Of a stretch of DNA of 64,000 nt, positions 35,103-42,971 are shown in pieces. Made by a program: the position numbers and the translations under genes. The notes under the pieces were generated by a model, which was not told where the DNA came from, searched no databases, and saw only the letters and a program-made list of their open reading frames with translations. Source of the stretch: JANOZM01 sp031429355 (GTDB lineage: Bacteria; Pseudomonadota; Gammaproteobacteria; Burkholderiales; Burkholderiaceae_E); assembly GCA_031429355.1 (NCBI GenBank), contig JANOZM010000016.1:186001-250000 (forward strand), written 5' to 3'. The number at the start of each line of letters is the position of its first letter. Position 1 is the stretch's first letter.

Positions 35103-35522
35103 ATGAATATTGTCTGTGCCAAATGTAGTGCCACAAATCGCATCCCGGAAGACCGTTTAGGCGATCAACCGGTTTGCGGTCGCTGCGGAGTCGAACTATT
35201 GCCAACAATACCGGTAGATTTAAACGATTCAACCTTTGCTCGCTATATCGAGCGTACCGATTCACCCGTTGTAGTCGATTTTTGGGCTGTATGGTGCGGG
35301 CCTTGCAAGGTAATGGCACCTCAATTTATTGCCGTTGCAGCGCAAATGCCAACAGTACGTTTTGTTAAAGTTGATACCGAGGCGTCGCCCCGAATTAGTC
35401 GGCAATACGCAATTCGCAGCATCCCAACACTAGCTATTTTTGTTTCAGGTCGCGAAGTCGCCCGCAGATCAGGTGCAGTTTCCGCCGCTGAGTTAACTAG
35501 CTGGATAAAGCTAGTCATCTAA
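35103..35522 (+). CDS. trxC: Thioredoxin 2 (TrxC) with N-terminal zinc finger
   Basis: A 139-residue cytoplasmic disulphide reductase. A zinc-binding N-terminus with CAKC and CGRC pairs (residues 5-29) marks the TrxC subclass, and the active site WCGPC lies at about residue 64. The cis-proline is in SIPTLAIF. The ATG at 35103 has no Shine-Dalgarno. From the FNR box and -10 spacing, transcription should begin at or very near the A of the ATG, so a leaderless mRNA is predicted. It would protect thiols at oxic-anoxic transitions. Confidence 0.9.
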   Translation: MNIVCAKCSATNRIPEDRLGDQPVCGRCGVELLPTIPVDLNDSTFARYIERTDSPVVVDFWAVWCGPCKVMAPQFIAVAAQMPTVRFVKVDTEASPRISRQYAIRSIPTLAIFVSGREVARRSGAVSAAELTSWIKLVI

Positions 35523-35549
35523 TAATTGACTATCCGTAGTTCCACATGA

Positions 35550-35867
35550 TCAATCCTCTGGAACGAAAATCCACATTGCGATGTAAATGATAAGGCTAAC
35601 ACCGCCAAAAATAGCCAGTAATACAAAAAGCAGTCGCCACACCCAAGCTTCCATTTTTGTAGCTGCGGCTAATCCCGCACACACGCCGGCAATCCAACGT
35701 CCGTTTCGGTTTCGTCTTAGCGTATTGATGCCGGACAGCAATGGTTCATTCGCAGGTAAGTCTGTTTTGTAAAGCAGCGCCGCTTTGGCCCGAGCAAATT
35801 CATCATCGTTAAGCTTGCCATTTTGGTGAAGGTCTGCGAGCTTATTCATTTCATCGCCAATGTTCAT
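35550..35867 (-). CDS. PspC-domain protein with N-terminal SHOCT-like segment
   Basis: A 105-residue membrane protein. The N-terminus (about 7-33, LADLHQNGKLNDDEFARAKAAL) matches the short SHOCT oligomerisation motif. The PspC domain (about 50-105) begins GRWIAGVCAGLAAATKMEAWVWRLLF and ends in one or two helices. PspC proteins link envelope stress to phage-shock responses. It is divergent from the CBS-DnaJ-CbpM operon, sharing a perfect FNR box at 35921; a -10 TATCCT lies 21 bp from it (35899-35894). No pspA or pspF is present. Confidence 0.85.
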   Translation of the reverse strand: MNIGDEMNKLADLHQNGKLNDDEFARAKAALLYKTDLPANEPLLSGINTLRRNRNGRWIAGVCAGLAAATKMEAWVWRLLFVLLAIFGGVSLIIYIAMWIFVPED

Positions 35868-35920
35868 AAGTGTCCTTTTCTAACTCTTGTGCAAGGATAA
35901 CAATTTTGCCATTGCCGAAG

Positions 35921-35934
35921 TTGATAAAGATCAA
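35921..35934. promoter_or_regulatory. Perfect FNR/FixK box between pspC-like and CBS genes
   Basis: TTGAT-AAAG-ATCAA is a perfect match. On the plus strand -10 TATCAT (35957-35962) follows at exactly 22 bp, giving a start near 35969 and a 66-nt leader to the CBS gene. On the minus strand TATCCT lies 21 bp away, giving a short leader to the PspC gene. Confidence 0.8.
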
Positions 35935-36034
35935 ATTGGGTAACTGCAGTTTTTCTTATCATGCTTTAACTGGGCTACGTTTTAACCTAGGGAAATTTAC
36001 TGCTTACTTTGATTCGAACGATTGTTGAGAAAAA

Positions 36035-36472
36035 ATGAATTTCACAGAATTTTCCGTAGAAGATATTGGGACATCCGAACTAGTCATTGTTGCGCCTGAA
36101 ACAACAATTATTGAATGTGCCAAACTAATGCATGACTTGCGTATAAATCGTGTAATTGTTGCGTCATCGAAGGCTGAGTTGGACGGGATCAGTATTCCTC
36201 AAGGTTTTTTGACCGATCACGCCATCGTAGTTGAGGTCGTTGCATTTTCATTAGACCCGGCAGTACTCACAGCAGGAGACATTATGCTTTGTCCACTGGT
36301 TACCGCTAGGCAAGACGAAGCTTTGCATTTGGTGCACGAACGCATGATGATTAGTGAATTATCAAGCATTGTCGTTGTGGATTCGCGTGGGGCACTAGTG
36401 GGCTTATTGGAAGCTGAAAAAATCCTTGAGGTTCTTAAGCCGCGTAGTCCCGATCTTAGCCAGTCTTCATGA
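36035..36472 (+). CDS. CBS-domain pair protein
   Basis: A 145-residue protein made of two CBS motifs (about 10-75 and 82-140), which bind adenosyl ligands. The first has LVIVAPETTIIECAKLMHDLRINRVIVA; the second has MLCPLVTARQDEALHLVHERMM and IVVVDSRGALVGLLEAEKIL. No other domain is present, as in the hypoxic response protein Hrp1 of Mycobacterium. It is the first gene of an operon with DnaJ (ATGA overlap) and CbpM under a perfect FNR box. Target of regulation unknown. Confidence 0.87.
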   Translation: MNFTEFSVEDIGTSELVIVAPETTIIECAKLMHDLRINRVIVASSKAELDGISIPQGFLTDHAIVVEVVAFSLDPAVLTAGDIMLCPLVTARQDEALHLVHERMMISELSSIVVVDSRGALVGLLEAEKILEVLKPRSPDLSQSS

Positions 36473-37449
36473 AATTTAAAGATTACTACAAGACACTTGG
36501 CGTTGAGCGCGATGCGAGCGAACAAGATATTAAGAAAGCTTATCGTAAGCTTGCAAGAAAGAACCACCCAGATCTGAATAAGGCGAGCGATGCCCATGAA
36601 AAAATGTTGGAGATTAATGAGGCTAACGACGTTCTTGGCGACAAAGAAAAAAAGCTTGCCTACGATACCCTAGCGCAGCGACGAGACGCTGGGCAAGATG
36701 AGTTCACACCGCCGCCTAATTGGGCTGACGGCTTCGAGTTTAGTGGTCGATCTGCAAACGGCGCTGATTCTGGCAACCAACAAGACTACAGTAGCTTTTT
36801 CGAGGAACTATTTGGTGCTTCGAAACGTAATCGCGGCGGCTCGTTTAGACAATCCGCTGCTGACGATTTTCATCGCGAACCCACAAGAGGGGCCGATCAT
36901 CACTCCAAAATAACGATTCCGCTTGAGGACAGCTTTACAGGTTCGATGCGAGAGTTAACGCTAAGGAGCCCAGAGTACGATAGCGACGGGCAAGCTGTTT
37001 TACGTGAGCGTACTTTACAGGTCAGCATACCCAAAGGGGTTTATGCTGGGCAACAAATTAGGCTGGCTAAACAAGGTTCGAAGGGCATGAGCGATGGTTC
37101 GATGGGTGACCTGTATTTAGAGGTAGGGTTTATCCCTCACCCGGTGTATCGACCTGAGGGACGCGACCTGTATGTTGCATTGCCACTTGCTCCTTGGGAG
37201 CTGATGCTCGGCGCTGTAATTAAAGTGCCGACGCCTGCAGGCGTGGTTGAGGTAACGATTCCTGCTAATTCTCCAATTGGTAAAACAATGCGTCTTCGCG
37301 GCCGCGGTATTCCATCAAAAGAGCCGGGTGATCAATTCATCATTCTCGAGGTAGCGTTGCCTCCGGCGGATTCAGACAAAGCGCGTGCCGCTTACACCAA
37401 GATGGCAGAAGAGCTACCGTTTAATCCACGAAGTTATTTAGGGGTATAA
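36469..37449 (+). CDS. cbpA: DnaJ-type co-chaperone CbpA
   Basis: A 326-residue J-domain protein that stimulates DnaK. The J domain (residues 1-65) has the HPD motif in NHPDLN; no zinc-finger domain follows, which separates CbpA from DnaJ. Two C-terminal beta domains (about 140-315) carry VSIPKGVYAGQQIRLAKQG and LYLEVGFIPHPVYRPEGRDL. The start overlaps the CBS gene by 4 bp, and cbpM follows after 2 bp. Regulation by the FNR-type box at 35921 would make it a low-oxygen co-chaperone, unlike stationary-phase control in E. coli. Confidence 0.92.
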   Translation: MKFKDYYKTLGVERDASEQDIKKAYRKLARKNHPDLNKASDAHEKMLEINEANDVLGDKEKKLAYDTLAQRRDAGQDEFTPPPNWADGFEFSGRSANGADSGNQQDYSSFFEELFGASKRNRGGSFRQSAADDFHREPTRGADHHSKITIPLEDSFTGSMRELTLRSPEYDSDGQAVLRERTLQVSIPKGVYAGQQIRLAKQGSKGMSDGSMGDLYLEVGFIPHPVYRPEGRDLYVALPLAPWELMLGAVIKVPTPAGVVEVTIPANSPIGKTMRLRGRGIPSKEPGDQFIILEVALPPADSDKARAAYTKMAEELPFNPRSYLGV

Positions 37450-37451
37450 AA

Positions 37452-37766
37452 ATGCAACAAACCGACGATTATTCTGCGGTACTTTTGACAGGTGATGAAG
37501 CGCTGGCGCTCGAAAGATTCGCCAGTGCTTGTGAAACGGACGAGTCTACGATTTTACTTTTAGTTGATGAAGGACTTATTTATCCGGAGGCTCAAACAAG
37601 CGTCTTTTGTTTTGATGGTCAAGCACTCGCCAGAGCGCGGCTCGTATTAAGGTTGCAGCGAGATTTCGAAGCTAATTTGCAAAGTGTCGCTGTAATGGTT
37701 GACCTGTTGGACGAAAACGCAAGGTTGCTTAAGCAACTAAGAAGTTTTCAAAGAGACATCACGTAA
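37452..37766 (+). CDS. cbpM: Chaperone modulator CbpM
   Basis: A 104-residue protein that in E. coli binds the CbpA J-domain and inhibits it. The sequence has a MerR-like helix pattern: ALERFASACETDESTILLLVDEGLIYPE followed by ARARLVLRLQRDFEANLQSVAVMVDLLDE. The position two bases after cbpA is the standard arrangement and supports the call. No DNA-binding wing is apparent, as expected for CbpM. Confidence 0.85.
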   Translation: MQQTDDYSAVLLTGDEALALERFASACETDESTILLLVDEGLIYPEAQTSVFCFDGQALARARLVLRLQRDFEANLQSVAVMVDLLDENARLLKQLRSFQRDIT

Positions 37767-37794
37767 ACACATTGTAATCAGCATGTTCATGCCC

Positions 37795-38127
37795 CTATCG
37801 CCGACAGATCAACATGCCAACAAGAATACCAGCAGCAGCGCCGAATCCAGCGCCTAGACCGACCGACTCCCATGGGTGACCAATAACATAGTCGTTAGTG
37901 GCGCGCCTGGCGTGACGGGCTTTTTCAATAAGTGCCTTTTCGGTAGTTTCTAACTCGTGTCTGGCGGACTTTAAGCTCTTTTCTAAGCGGCTACGGGCAT
38001 CTGAATAACCGACCCCTGCATCGTTTACCGCATGTACCAACAATGCCTCGACATCACTAATGAGCGTTCTCATGTCGTGTGCCAAGTGTTTTTGATCGGT
38101 ACTGATTGATTGAAGATTCGTGCTCAT
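37795..38127 (-). CDS. DUF883/ElaB-YqjD family membrane-anchored protein
   Basis: A 110-residue protein of the ElaB/YqjD/ElaD family, which anchor ribosomes to the inner membrane in stationary phase in E. coli. A long amphipathic helix (about 5-80) rich in Lys, Glu and Ala carries ARHARRATNDYVIGHPWESVG, the family hallmark. One C-terminal helix (GAGFGAAAGILVGMLI) ends in CRR. I choose ATG 38127, with AAGGAG eight bases upstream, over 38157. An FNR-type box with one mismatch lies upstream at 38185-38198. Confidence 0.85.
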   Translation of the reverse strand: MSTNLQSISTDQKHLAHDMRTLISDVEALLVHAVNDAGVGYSDARSRLEKSLKSARHELETTEKALIEKARHARRATNDYVIGHPWESVGLGAGFGAAAGILVGMLICRR

Positions 38128-38184
38128 TAAAAAACTCCTTGTCGATTTGAATTTCAATGTTTATGCCGAGCACTTTAAGTGACT

Positions 38185-38198
38185 TTGACAAATATCAA
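38185..38198 (-). promoter_or_regulatory. FNR/FixK-type box, one mismatch, for the DUF883 gene
   Basis: TTGAC-AAAT-ATCAA has one mismatch. A weak -10 candidate (TAAACA, 38163-38158) lies 21 bp downstream on the minus strand. The core matches the ccoI box about 90 bp away in eight consecutive bases (AAATATCA). Confidence 0.55.
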
Positions 38199-38287
38199 AG
38201 AATGAAGCGATTGTGATGATTCTGCATTTTTAAGTAGCCCAGCCGTTCGAGACTAACGCGTTTTTTGATAATTTGCAGATGCCGTGG

Positions 38288-38301
38288 TTGATAAATATCA
38301 A
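38288..38301 (+). promoter_or_regulatory. Perfect FNR/FixK box for ccoI-ccoS
   Basis: TTGAT-AAAT-ATCAA is a perfect match. A -10 candidate TATGGT (38323-38328) lies 21 bp downstream, giving a start near 38335 and a leader of about 28 nt to the ccoI ATG at 38363. Confidence 0.78.
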
Positions 38302-38362
38302 TAGAAAAAAAGCAAATGTGGCTATGGTTGCTGCTGACCCATCGGCGATGTAGGGCTTTGAA

Positions 38363-40642
38363 ATGTTGTTTCACTTTGATTCGATCAATTACGACTCGCC
38401 TGTCGAATGGAAGCAATTTAGTTTTCCAGTTGACCCTAAAGTAGATCAGCCTACGGTTTGGCGCTCGAACCTGACTGTCTCGGGGATGCACTGTGCGGGT
38501 TGCGCAATCAAACTCGAAACGGGTTTATCGGTGCTTCCCGGTGTACTTTCAAGCCAAGTCAACGCGGTTTGTGCTCAAGTCAGTATCCTGTGGAATTCAG
38601 ATCAAACGCAGCCTTCCAATTGGATATCAGCTGCACAAGTCTTAGGATATGAATTAGTTCCAGCCGATCAACGGGCAAGCGATGAGCACATTGATCAATC
38701 GGCTCGATTAGCGCTGTGGCGTTGCTTGGTTGCCGTGTTTTGCATGATGCAAATTATGATGTATGCCGCTCCGCAGTATTTTTCTGAGCCCGGAGAAATT
38801 TCAAAAGATATTCAAGGGCTCTTACGTTGGGCATCATGGGTTTTAAGTTTGCCGATCATCTTTTTTTCTTCGGGCCCATTCTTTAAAGCAGCGTTGCAAG
38901 ATGTTTTGGCGCGAAGAATTAGTATGGATCTACCTATTGCTTTGGGCATTGGGATTACATTCTTAGTGAGTTCTGCAGCGACTTTTGAGCCGGATGCTTG
39001 GTGGGCTGGAGAGGTCTTTTTTGACTCGCTCGCTATGTTTGTTTCATTTATTTTATGTGGTCGCTGGCTTGAGCAGCGGATGCGACAAAAAACAGCTAGA
39101 GCGCTATACCTTTTTGGACGTGGTATTTCGGAGAGAACAGAGCGGCTGTTACCTAACGGACAGTTCGAAAATATCGCAACGTCGCGCCTGATTGTGGGCG
39201 ATACGATTCGCGTATTGCCGGGCCAGCGATTGCCCGCTGACGGTCAAGTAATGCATTCCAACACGTTTGTTAACGAAGCCTTTTTAACTGGAGAATCTAA
39301 ACCTTTGTCGCGGAGCGCGGGCGATAAAGTATTTGCCGGTAGTTACGCTATTGGTAGCCCTTGCGAAATGACGGTAGAACGCGTTGGTGAAACGACTCGT
39401 TTTTCGCAAATCGAACTGCTGATGAGGCAGGCAAGCATGGAGAAACCAAAAATTGTAATTTTGGCTGATCGAATAGCGAAGCCGTTTTTGATCTTTATCC
39501 TAGTTGCTGCGGCCTTAGTTGCAATTTATTGGTGGCCTCAAGACCCTATCAAAGGGTTGATGGCAGCTGTTGCAATTTTAGTTGTTACGTGCCCGTGTGC
39601 TCTATCGTTGGCCACGCCCAGCGCCATGCTTAATTGTTCAGGCGGTTTAGCTAGCCTCGGCATTTTGGTGCGACGACCCCAAGCAATCGAAGCCATGGCG
39701 CAAATCGATACGGTGGTTTTCGACAAAACTGGGTCGTTAACGCAACCACAATTGGAATTAGCAACAATAGCCGCACGGCCTGGTGTCGATAGCCAAAAGT
39801 ATCTAGCGTTTGCTGCGTCGCTCGCTCAGTATTCATTGCACCCTGTAGCGCAGGTAATAGCGGCCCACCGATCTGTATTGCGAAATGATGAACCCCAGTT
39901 TTCCAATATACGAGAAGTTCTAGGGGAGGGTATAGAGGCCGAATTAGTAAACTTTGGCGCTCTAGATGCAACGCAAATAGCCGCTGGCCGTATTACTTTG
40001 GGTAAGGCGAAATTTTGTGGCCTAGCTGATCCGCTAATTGAATCGGGCCATTTATATTTGTCCGATAAGCGTGGCTTGGTTGCACGGTTTGAAATAAGCG
40101 AACGATTGCGGCCCGATGCACAAAGCTGCATTGCCTTACTTAAATCGTACGGACTTGCGGTTCGTCTGATGTCTGGTGATACGTTTGAAGCAGCAAAAAA
40201 AATCGGTATCGCGCTGGGAATTGATGCGATCGATGCGAATTGTTCTCCAGAAACAAAACTACGCTTGCTACAACAAATGCAACAACAAGGATCTAAGGTA
40301 CTAATGATTGGTGATGGTATCAATGATGGGCCTTCAATTGCAGCCGCAAATGTTTCGATTGCGTTGGGCAAAGATGTGCCACTAACGCAAGCAAAAGCTG
40401 ACTTCATTATTTCCCAAATACAACTAAGCACAATTCCAACTTTGCATAGACAAGCGAAACGAACGATGCGCGTTGTTCGGCAAAATCTTGTATGGGCCGC
40501 AGCTTATAACGCGGCATGTATACCTTTAGCCGTGATGGGGTATTTACCAGCGTGGGCTGCCGGTCTTGGTATGGCGGCTAGTTCGTTTTTTGTAATTGCA
40601 AATACAGCGCGGTTGGCACAAATTAAAATAGAAAAGACCTAG
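38363..40642 (+). CDS. ccoI: Copper-transporting P1B ATPase for cbb3 oxidase assembly (CcoI/FixI)
   Basis: Membrane pump that supplies copper for the CcoN active site. The 759 residues contain an N-terminal heavy-metal domain (GMHCAGCA, near 46), eight helices, the TGES actuator motif, the CPC metal site (VTCPCALSLATP, near 415) and the hinge GDGINDGP. The phosphorylation motif reads DKTGSLT rather than DKTGTLT. It is followed after 2 bp by ccoS. The family is clear from domain order and neighbours; the Thr-to-Ser change is conservative, so activity is not excluded. Confidence 0.92.
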   Translation: MLFHFDSINYDSPVEWKQFSFPVDPKVDQPTVWRSNLTVSGMHCAGCAIKLETGLSVLPGVLSSQVNAVCAQVSILWNSDQTQPSNWISAAQVLGYELVPADQRASDEHIDQSARLALWRCLVAVFCMMQIMMYAAPQYFSEPGEISKDIQGLLRWASWVLSLPIIFFSSGPFFKAALQDVLARRISMDLPIALGIGITFLVSSAATFEPDAWWAGEVFFDSLAMFVSFILCGRWLEQRMRQKTARALYLFGRGISERTERLLPNGQFENIATSRLIVGDTIRVLPGQRLPADGQVMHSNTFVNEAFLTGESKPLSRSAGDKVFAGSYAIGSPCEMTVERVGETTRFSQIELLMRQASMEKPKIVILADRIAKPFLIFILVAAALVAIYWWPQDPIKGLMAAVAILVVTCPCALSLATPSAMLNCSGGLASLGILVRRPQAIEAMAQIDTVVFDKTGSLTQPQLELATIAARPGVDSQKYLAFAASLAQYSLHPVAQVIAAHRSVLRNDEPQFSNIREVLGEGIEAELVNFGALDATQIAAGRITLGKAKFCGLADPLIESGHLYLSDKRGLVARFEISERLRPDAQSCIALLKSYGLAVRLMSGDTFEAAKKIGIALGIDAIDANCSPETKLRLLQQMQQQGSKVLMIGDGINDGPSIAAANVSIALGKDVPLTQAKADFIISQIQLSTIPTLHRQAKRTMRVVRQNLVWAAAYNAACIPLAVMGYLPAWAAGLGMAASSFFVIANTARLAQIKIEKT

Positions 40643-40644
40643 CT

Positions 40645-40791
40645 ATGGATATTCTTTTTCTGTTGGTGCCTCTGTCCGTTCTGCTGGCATTATTGATCAT
40701 TGCTTTGTTGGGATGGGCGATTTGGGCTGGCCAATTTGAGCAGGTTGAAAAAGAAGGGTGGCGAATACTTAGCGACATTGATAAGCCTTGA
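40645..40791 (+). CDS. ccoS: cbb3 oxidase assembly protein CcoS
   Basis: A 48-residue single-helix membrane protein needed for cofactor insertion into cbb3 oxidase. It starts MDILFLLVPLSVLLALLI and has the typical FWA/IWAGQFEQVEKEGWRIL continuation (here AIWAGQFEQVEKEG), matching CcoS. ATG 40645 is 2 bp after ccoI. The TGA at 40789-40791 lies within the FNR box of the ccoN promoter, so the assembly pair and the structural operon have separate promoters. Confidence 0.85.
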   Translation: MDILFLLVPLSVLLALLIIALLGWAIWAGQFEQVEKEGWRILSDIDKP

Positions 40792-40801
40792 TATAAATCA
40801 A
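40788..40801 (+). promoter_or_regulatory. Perfect FNR/FixK box for ccoNOQP, overlapping the ccoS stop
   Basis: TTGAT-ATAA-ATCAA is a perfect match; its first four bases include the ccoS TGA. A class II promoter would start near 40836, about 34 nt before the ccoN start codon I prefer. The -10 region is weak (CAAACT). Confidence 0.78.
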
Positions 40802-40869
40802 AACTACGCCGGCTCATCGCTTGCAAACTGGAGGCTAAGTTATTTAACCTAACGCACAAGGCCATGTTT

Positions 40870-42348
40870 ATGAGTGCAGTTGCTTCAAGCGCCATCTTAT
40901 TAAATCCGAGCGTTCAGGCAAGCAGCACACAAGCCCTGACTTACAACGACAAAGTAGTCCGGCAGTTTGCAATAATGGCGATCGTTTGGGGTGTTGTCAG
41001 TATGCTGATTGGCGTGTTTATCGCGGCGCAAATGGCGTGGCCTGCGCTTAATTTTGACATTCCTTGGCTATCATTTGGGCGTTTGCGTCCATTACACACT
41101 AGCGCTGCGATTTTTGCATTCGGCGGTTGTGCATTATTTTCGACTAGTTATTACGTCGTACAACGAACCTGTCAAGTAAGGGTGTTTTCCGACAAACTGG
41201 CTGCCTTCCATTTTTGGACTTGGCAACTTGTAATTGTGGCTGCAGCGATTACTCTGCCATTAGGCATTACCCGCGGCAAAGAGTATGCCGAACTGGAGTG
41301 GCCAATAGCGATCCTAATAACTTTCTCGTGGGTGGCCTACGCGATTGCCTTTTTCGGAACTATCGGTATTCGCAAGGTTCGACATATTTACGTCGCCAAT
41401 TGGTTCTACGGGGCATTTATTATTGCCGTGGCGCTCTTGCATGTTGTCAATGCCGCCGTAGTTCCAGCAGGTTGGTGGAAGTCATACTCGGCCTATGCCG
41501 GTGTGCAAGACGCAATGATTCAATGGTGGTACGGACATAATGCTGTGGGGTTTTTTCTAACCGCGGGATTTCTTGGCATTGTTTATTACTTTATTCCGAA
41601 ACAAGCTGAACGACCTGTTTACTCCTATCGACTGTCTATAGTTCATTTTTGGGCGTTGATTTTTACTTACATGTGGGCGGGACCGCATCACCTGCATTAC
41701 ACAGCCTTGCCCGATTGGGCGCAATCGGTAGGCATGGTTTTTTCACTTATTTTATTGGCCCCCAGTTGGGGTGGCATGATTAACGGTGTGATGACTTTGT
41801 CGGGTGCTTGGCACAAGCTGCGCGATGATCCGATTATACGGTTCATGATTGTTGCTTTGTCGTTTTATGGCATAGCGACATTTGAAGGGCCGATGATGTC
41901 GATTAAAACAGTCAATTCGTTGTCGCACTACACCGACTGGAACGTTGCTCATGTTCACGGCGGAACACTTGGGTGGGTCGGTTTTATCTCGATGGGCGCT
42001 TTGTATTATTTAGTGCCGCGTCTATTTGGTCAAAAAACAATGTACAGCGTTAAAGCAATCGACGTGCATTTTTGGATTGCCACGATGGGCATCGTTTTAT
42101 ACATCGCATCAATGTGGATTGCCGGGGTAATGCAAGGCTTGATGTGGCGCGCTATAAGTCCGGACGGCTCACTTACCTACACCTTTGTTGAAAGCGTGAA
42201 GGCTTCTCACCCATTTTATATTGTGCGATTTTTTGGCGGAGTGCTGTACGTCTCTGGAATGATTTTAATGGCGTGGAATGTCACGAAAACTGCATTAGCC
42301 GGCGTGCCGACTGATGCAACAATTCCACAAATTACCGCACACGCATAA
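40870..42348 (+). CDS. ccoN: cbb3-type cytochrome c oxidase subunit I (CcoN)
   Basis: Catalytic subunit of the high-affinity terminal oxidase, binding low-spin haem b and the b3-CuB centre. Twelve helices fit the 492 residues. Key histidines are visible in FGRLRPLHTSAAIFAFGG (haem b), WWYGHNAVGFFLTAGFLG and GPHHLHYT (CuB), and NVAHVHGGTLGWVGF (haem b/b3). ATG 40870 is chosen because AAGG lies eight bases upstream; ATG 40864 is also possible. First gene of the ccoNOQP operon. Confidence 0.95.
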   Translation: MSAVASSAILLNPSVQASSTQALTYNDKVVRQFAIMAIVWGVVSMLIGVFIAAQMAWPALNFDIPWLSFGRLRPLHTSAAIFAFGGCALFSTSYYVVQRTCQVRVFSDKLAAFHFWTWQLVIVAAAITLPLGITRGKEYAELEWPIAILITFSWVAYAIAFFGTIGIRKVRHIYVANWFYGAFIIAVALLHVVNAAVVPAGWWKSYSAYAGVQDAMIQWWYGHNAVGFFLTAGFLGIVYYFIPKQAERPVYSYRLSIVHFWALIFTYMWAGPHHLHYTALPDWAQSVGMVFSLILLAPSWGGMINGVMTLSGAWHKLRDDPIIRFMIVALSFYGIATFEGPMMSIKTVNSLSHYTDWNVAHVHGGTLGWVGFISMGALYYLVPRLFGQKTMYSVKAIDVHFWIATMGIVLYIASMWIAGVMQGLMWRAISPDGSLTYTFVESVKASHPFYIVRFFGGVLYVSGMILMAWNVTKTALAGVPTDATIPQITAHA

Positions 42349-42358
42349 GAGGGTAAAC

Positions 42359-42964
42359 ATGCCGTTTTCACATGAAAAAATCGAGACCAATAATTTTTTA
42401 ATGATCGCGTTGATCTTGCTGGTCGTAGCTGTCGGGGGCGCGGTTGAAATCGTCCCGTTGTTTTTTCAAAAATCAACTACCCGCCCGATTGAAGGATTGA
42501 TTCCCGACTCGGCCCTTCAGGTTGTTGGTCGAGATATTTATGTGCGTGAAGGTTGCTACAATTGTCACTCGCAAATGATTCGACCTCTAGTTGCCGAAAC
42601 GCTTCGCTATGGCCCTTATTCAGTCGCTGGAGAGTTTGTTTACGATCATCCCTTCCAGTGGGGAAGTAAGCGCACGGGTCCTGACTTACATCGTATTGGC
42701 GGCAAATATAGCGACGACTGGCACAAACTTCATTTGATTAGTCCTAGAGACTTGGTGCCCGAATCGATTATGCCAGCCTATCCTTGGCTAGAAAAAAATC
42801 CAATCGATATTAGTTCGATCCAACAGCGCATGCGTGCCTTGCGTACCGTTGGGGTGCCTTACAGCGATGCGCAAATAGCAAGAGCGCCCGAAGATCTCAA
42901 AGGAAAGACCGAGCTTGATGCGATGGTTGCCTATTTGCAGGGCCTTGGTTTGTTACGGAAATAG
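42359..42964 (+). CDS. ccoO: cbb3 oxidase monohaem subunit II (CcoO)
   Basis: Membrane-anchored mono-haem cytochrome c that passes electrons to CcoN. The 201 residues have an N-terminal helix (about 14-36), the haem site CYNCHS (about 66-71) and the axial methionine region in ESIMPAYPWL. I choose ATG 42359, with AGAGGG upstream, over a start 15 codons earlier that overlaps ccoN. Ten bases separate it from ccoN. Confidence 0.94.
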   Translation: MPFSHEKIETNNFLMIALILLVVAVGGAVEIVPLFFQKSTTRPIEGLIPDSALQVVGRDIYVREGCYNCHSQMIRPLVAETLRYGPYSVAGEFVYDHPFQWGSKRTGPDLHRIGGKYSDDWHKLHLISPRDLVPESIMPAYPWLEKNPIDISSIQQRMRALRTVGVPYSDAQIARAPEDLKGKTELDAMVAYLQGLGLLRK

Positions 42965-42971
42965 AGGATAT

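Noticed and set aside
38376..38388. TTGAT-TCG-ATCAA within the start of ccoI
   Set aside because: The spacer is 3 bp instead of 4 and it lies in coding sequence; the perfect box at 38288 explains the promoter.
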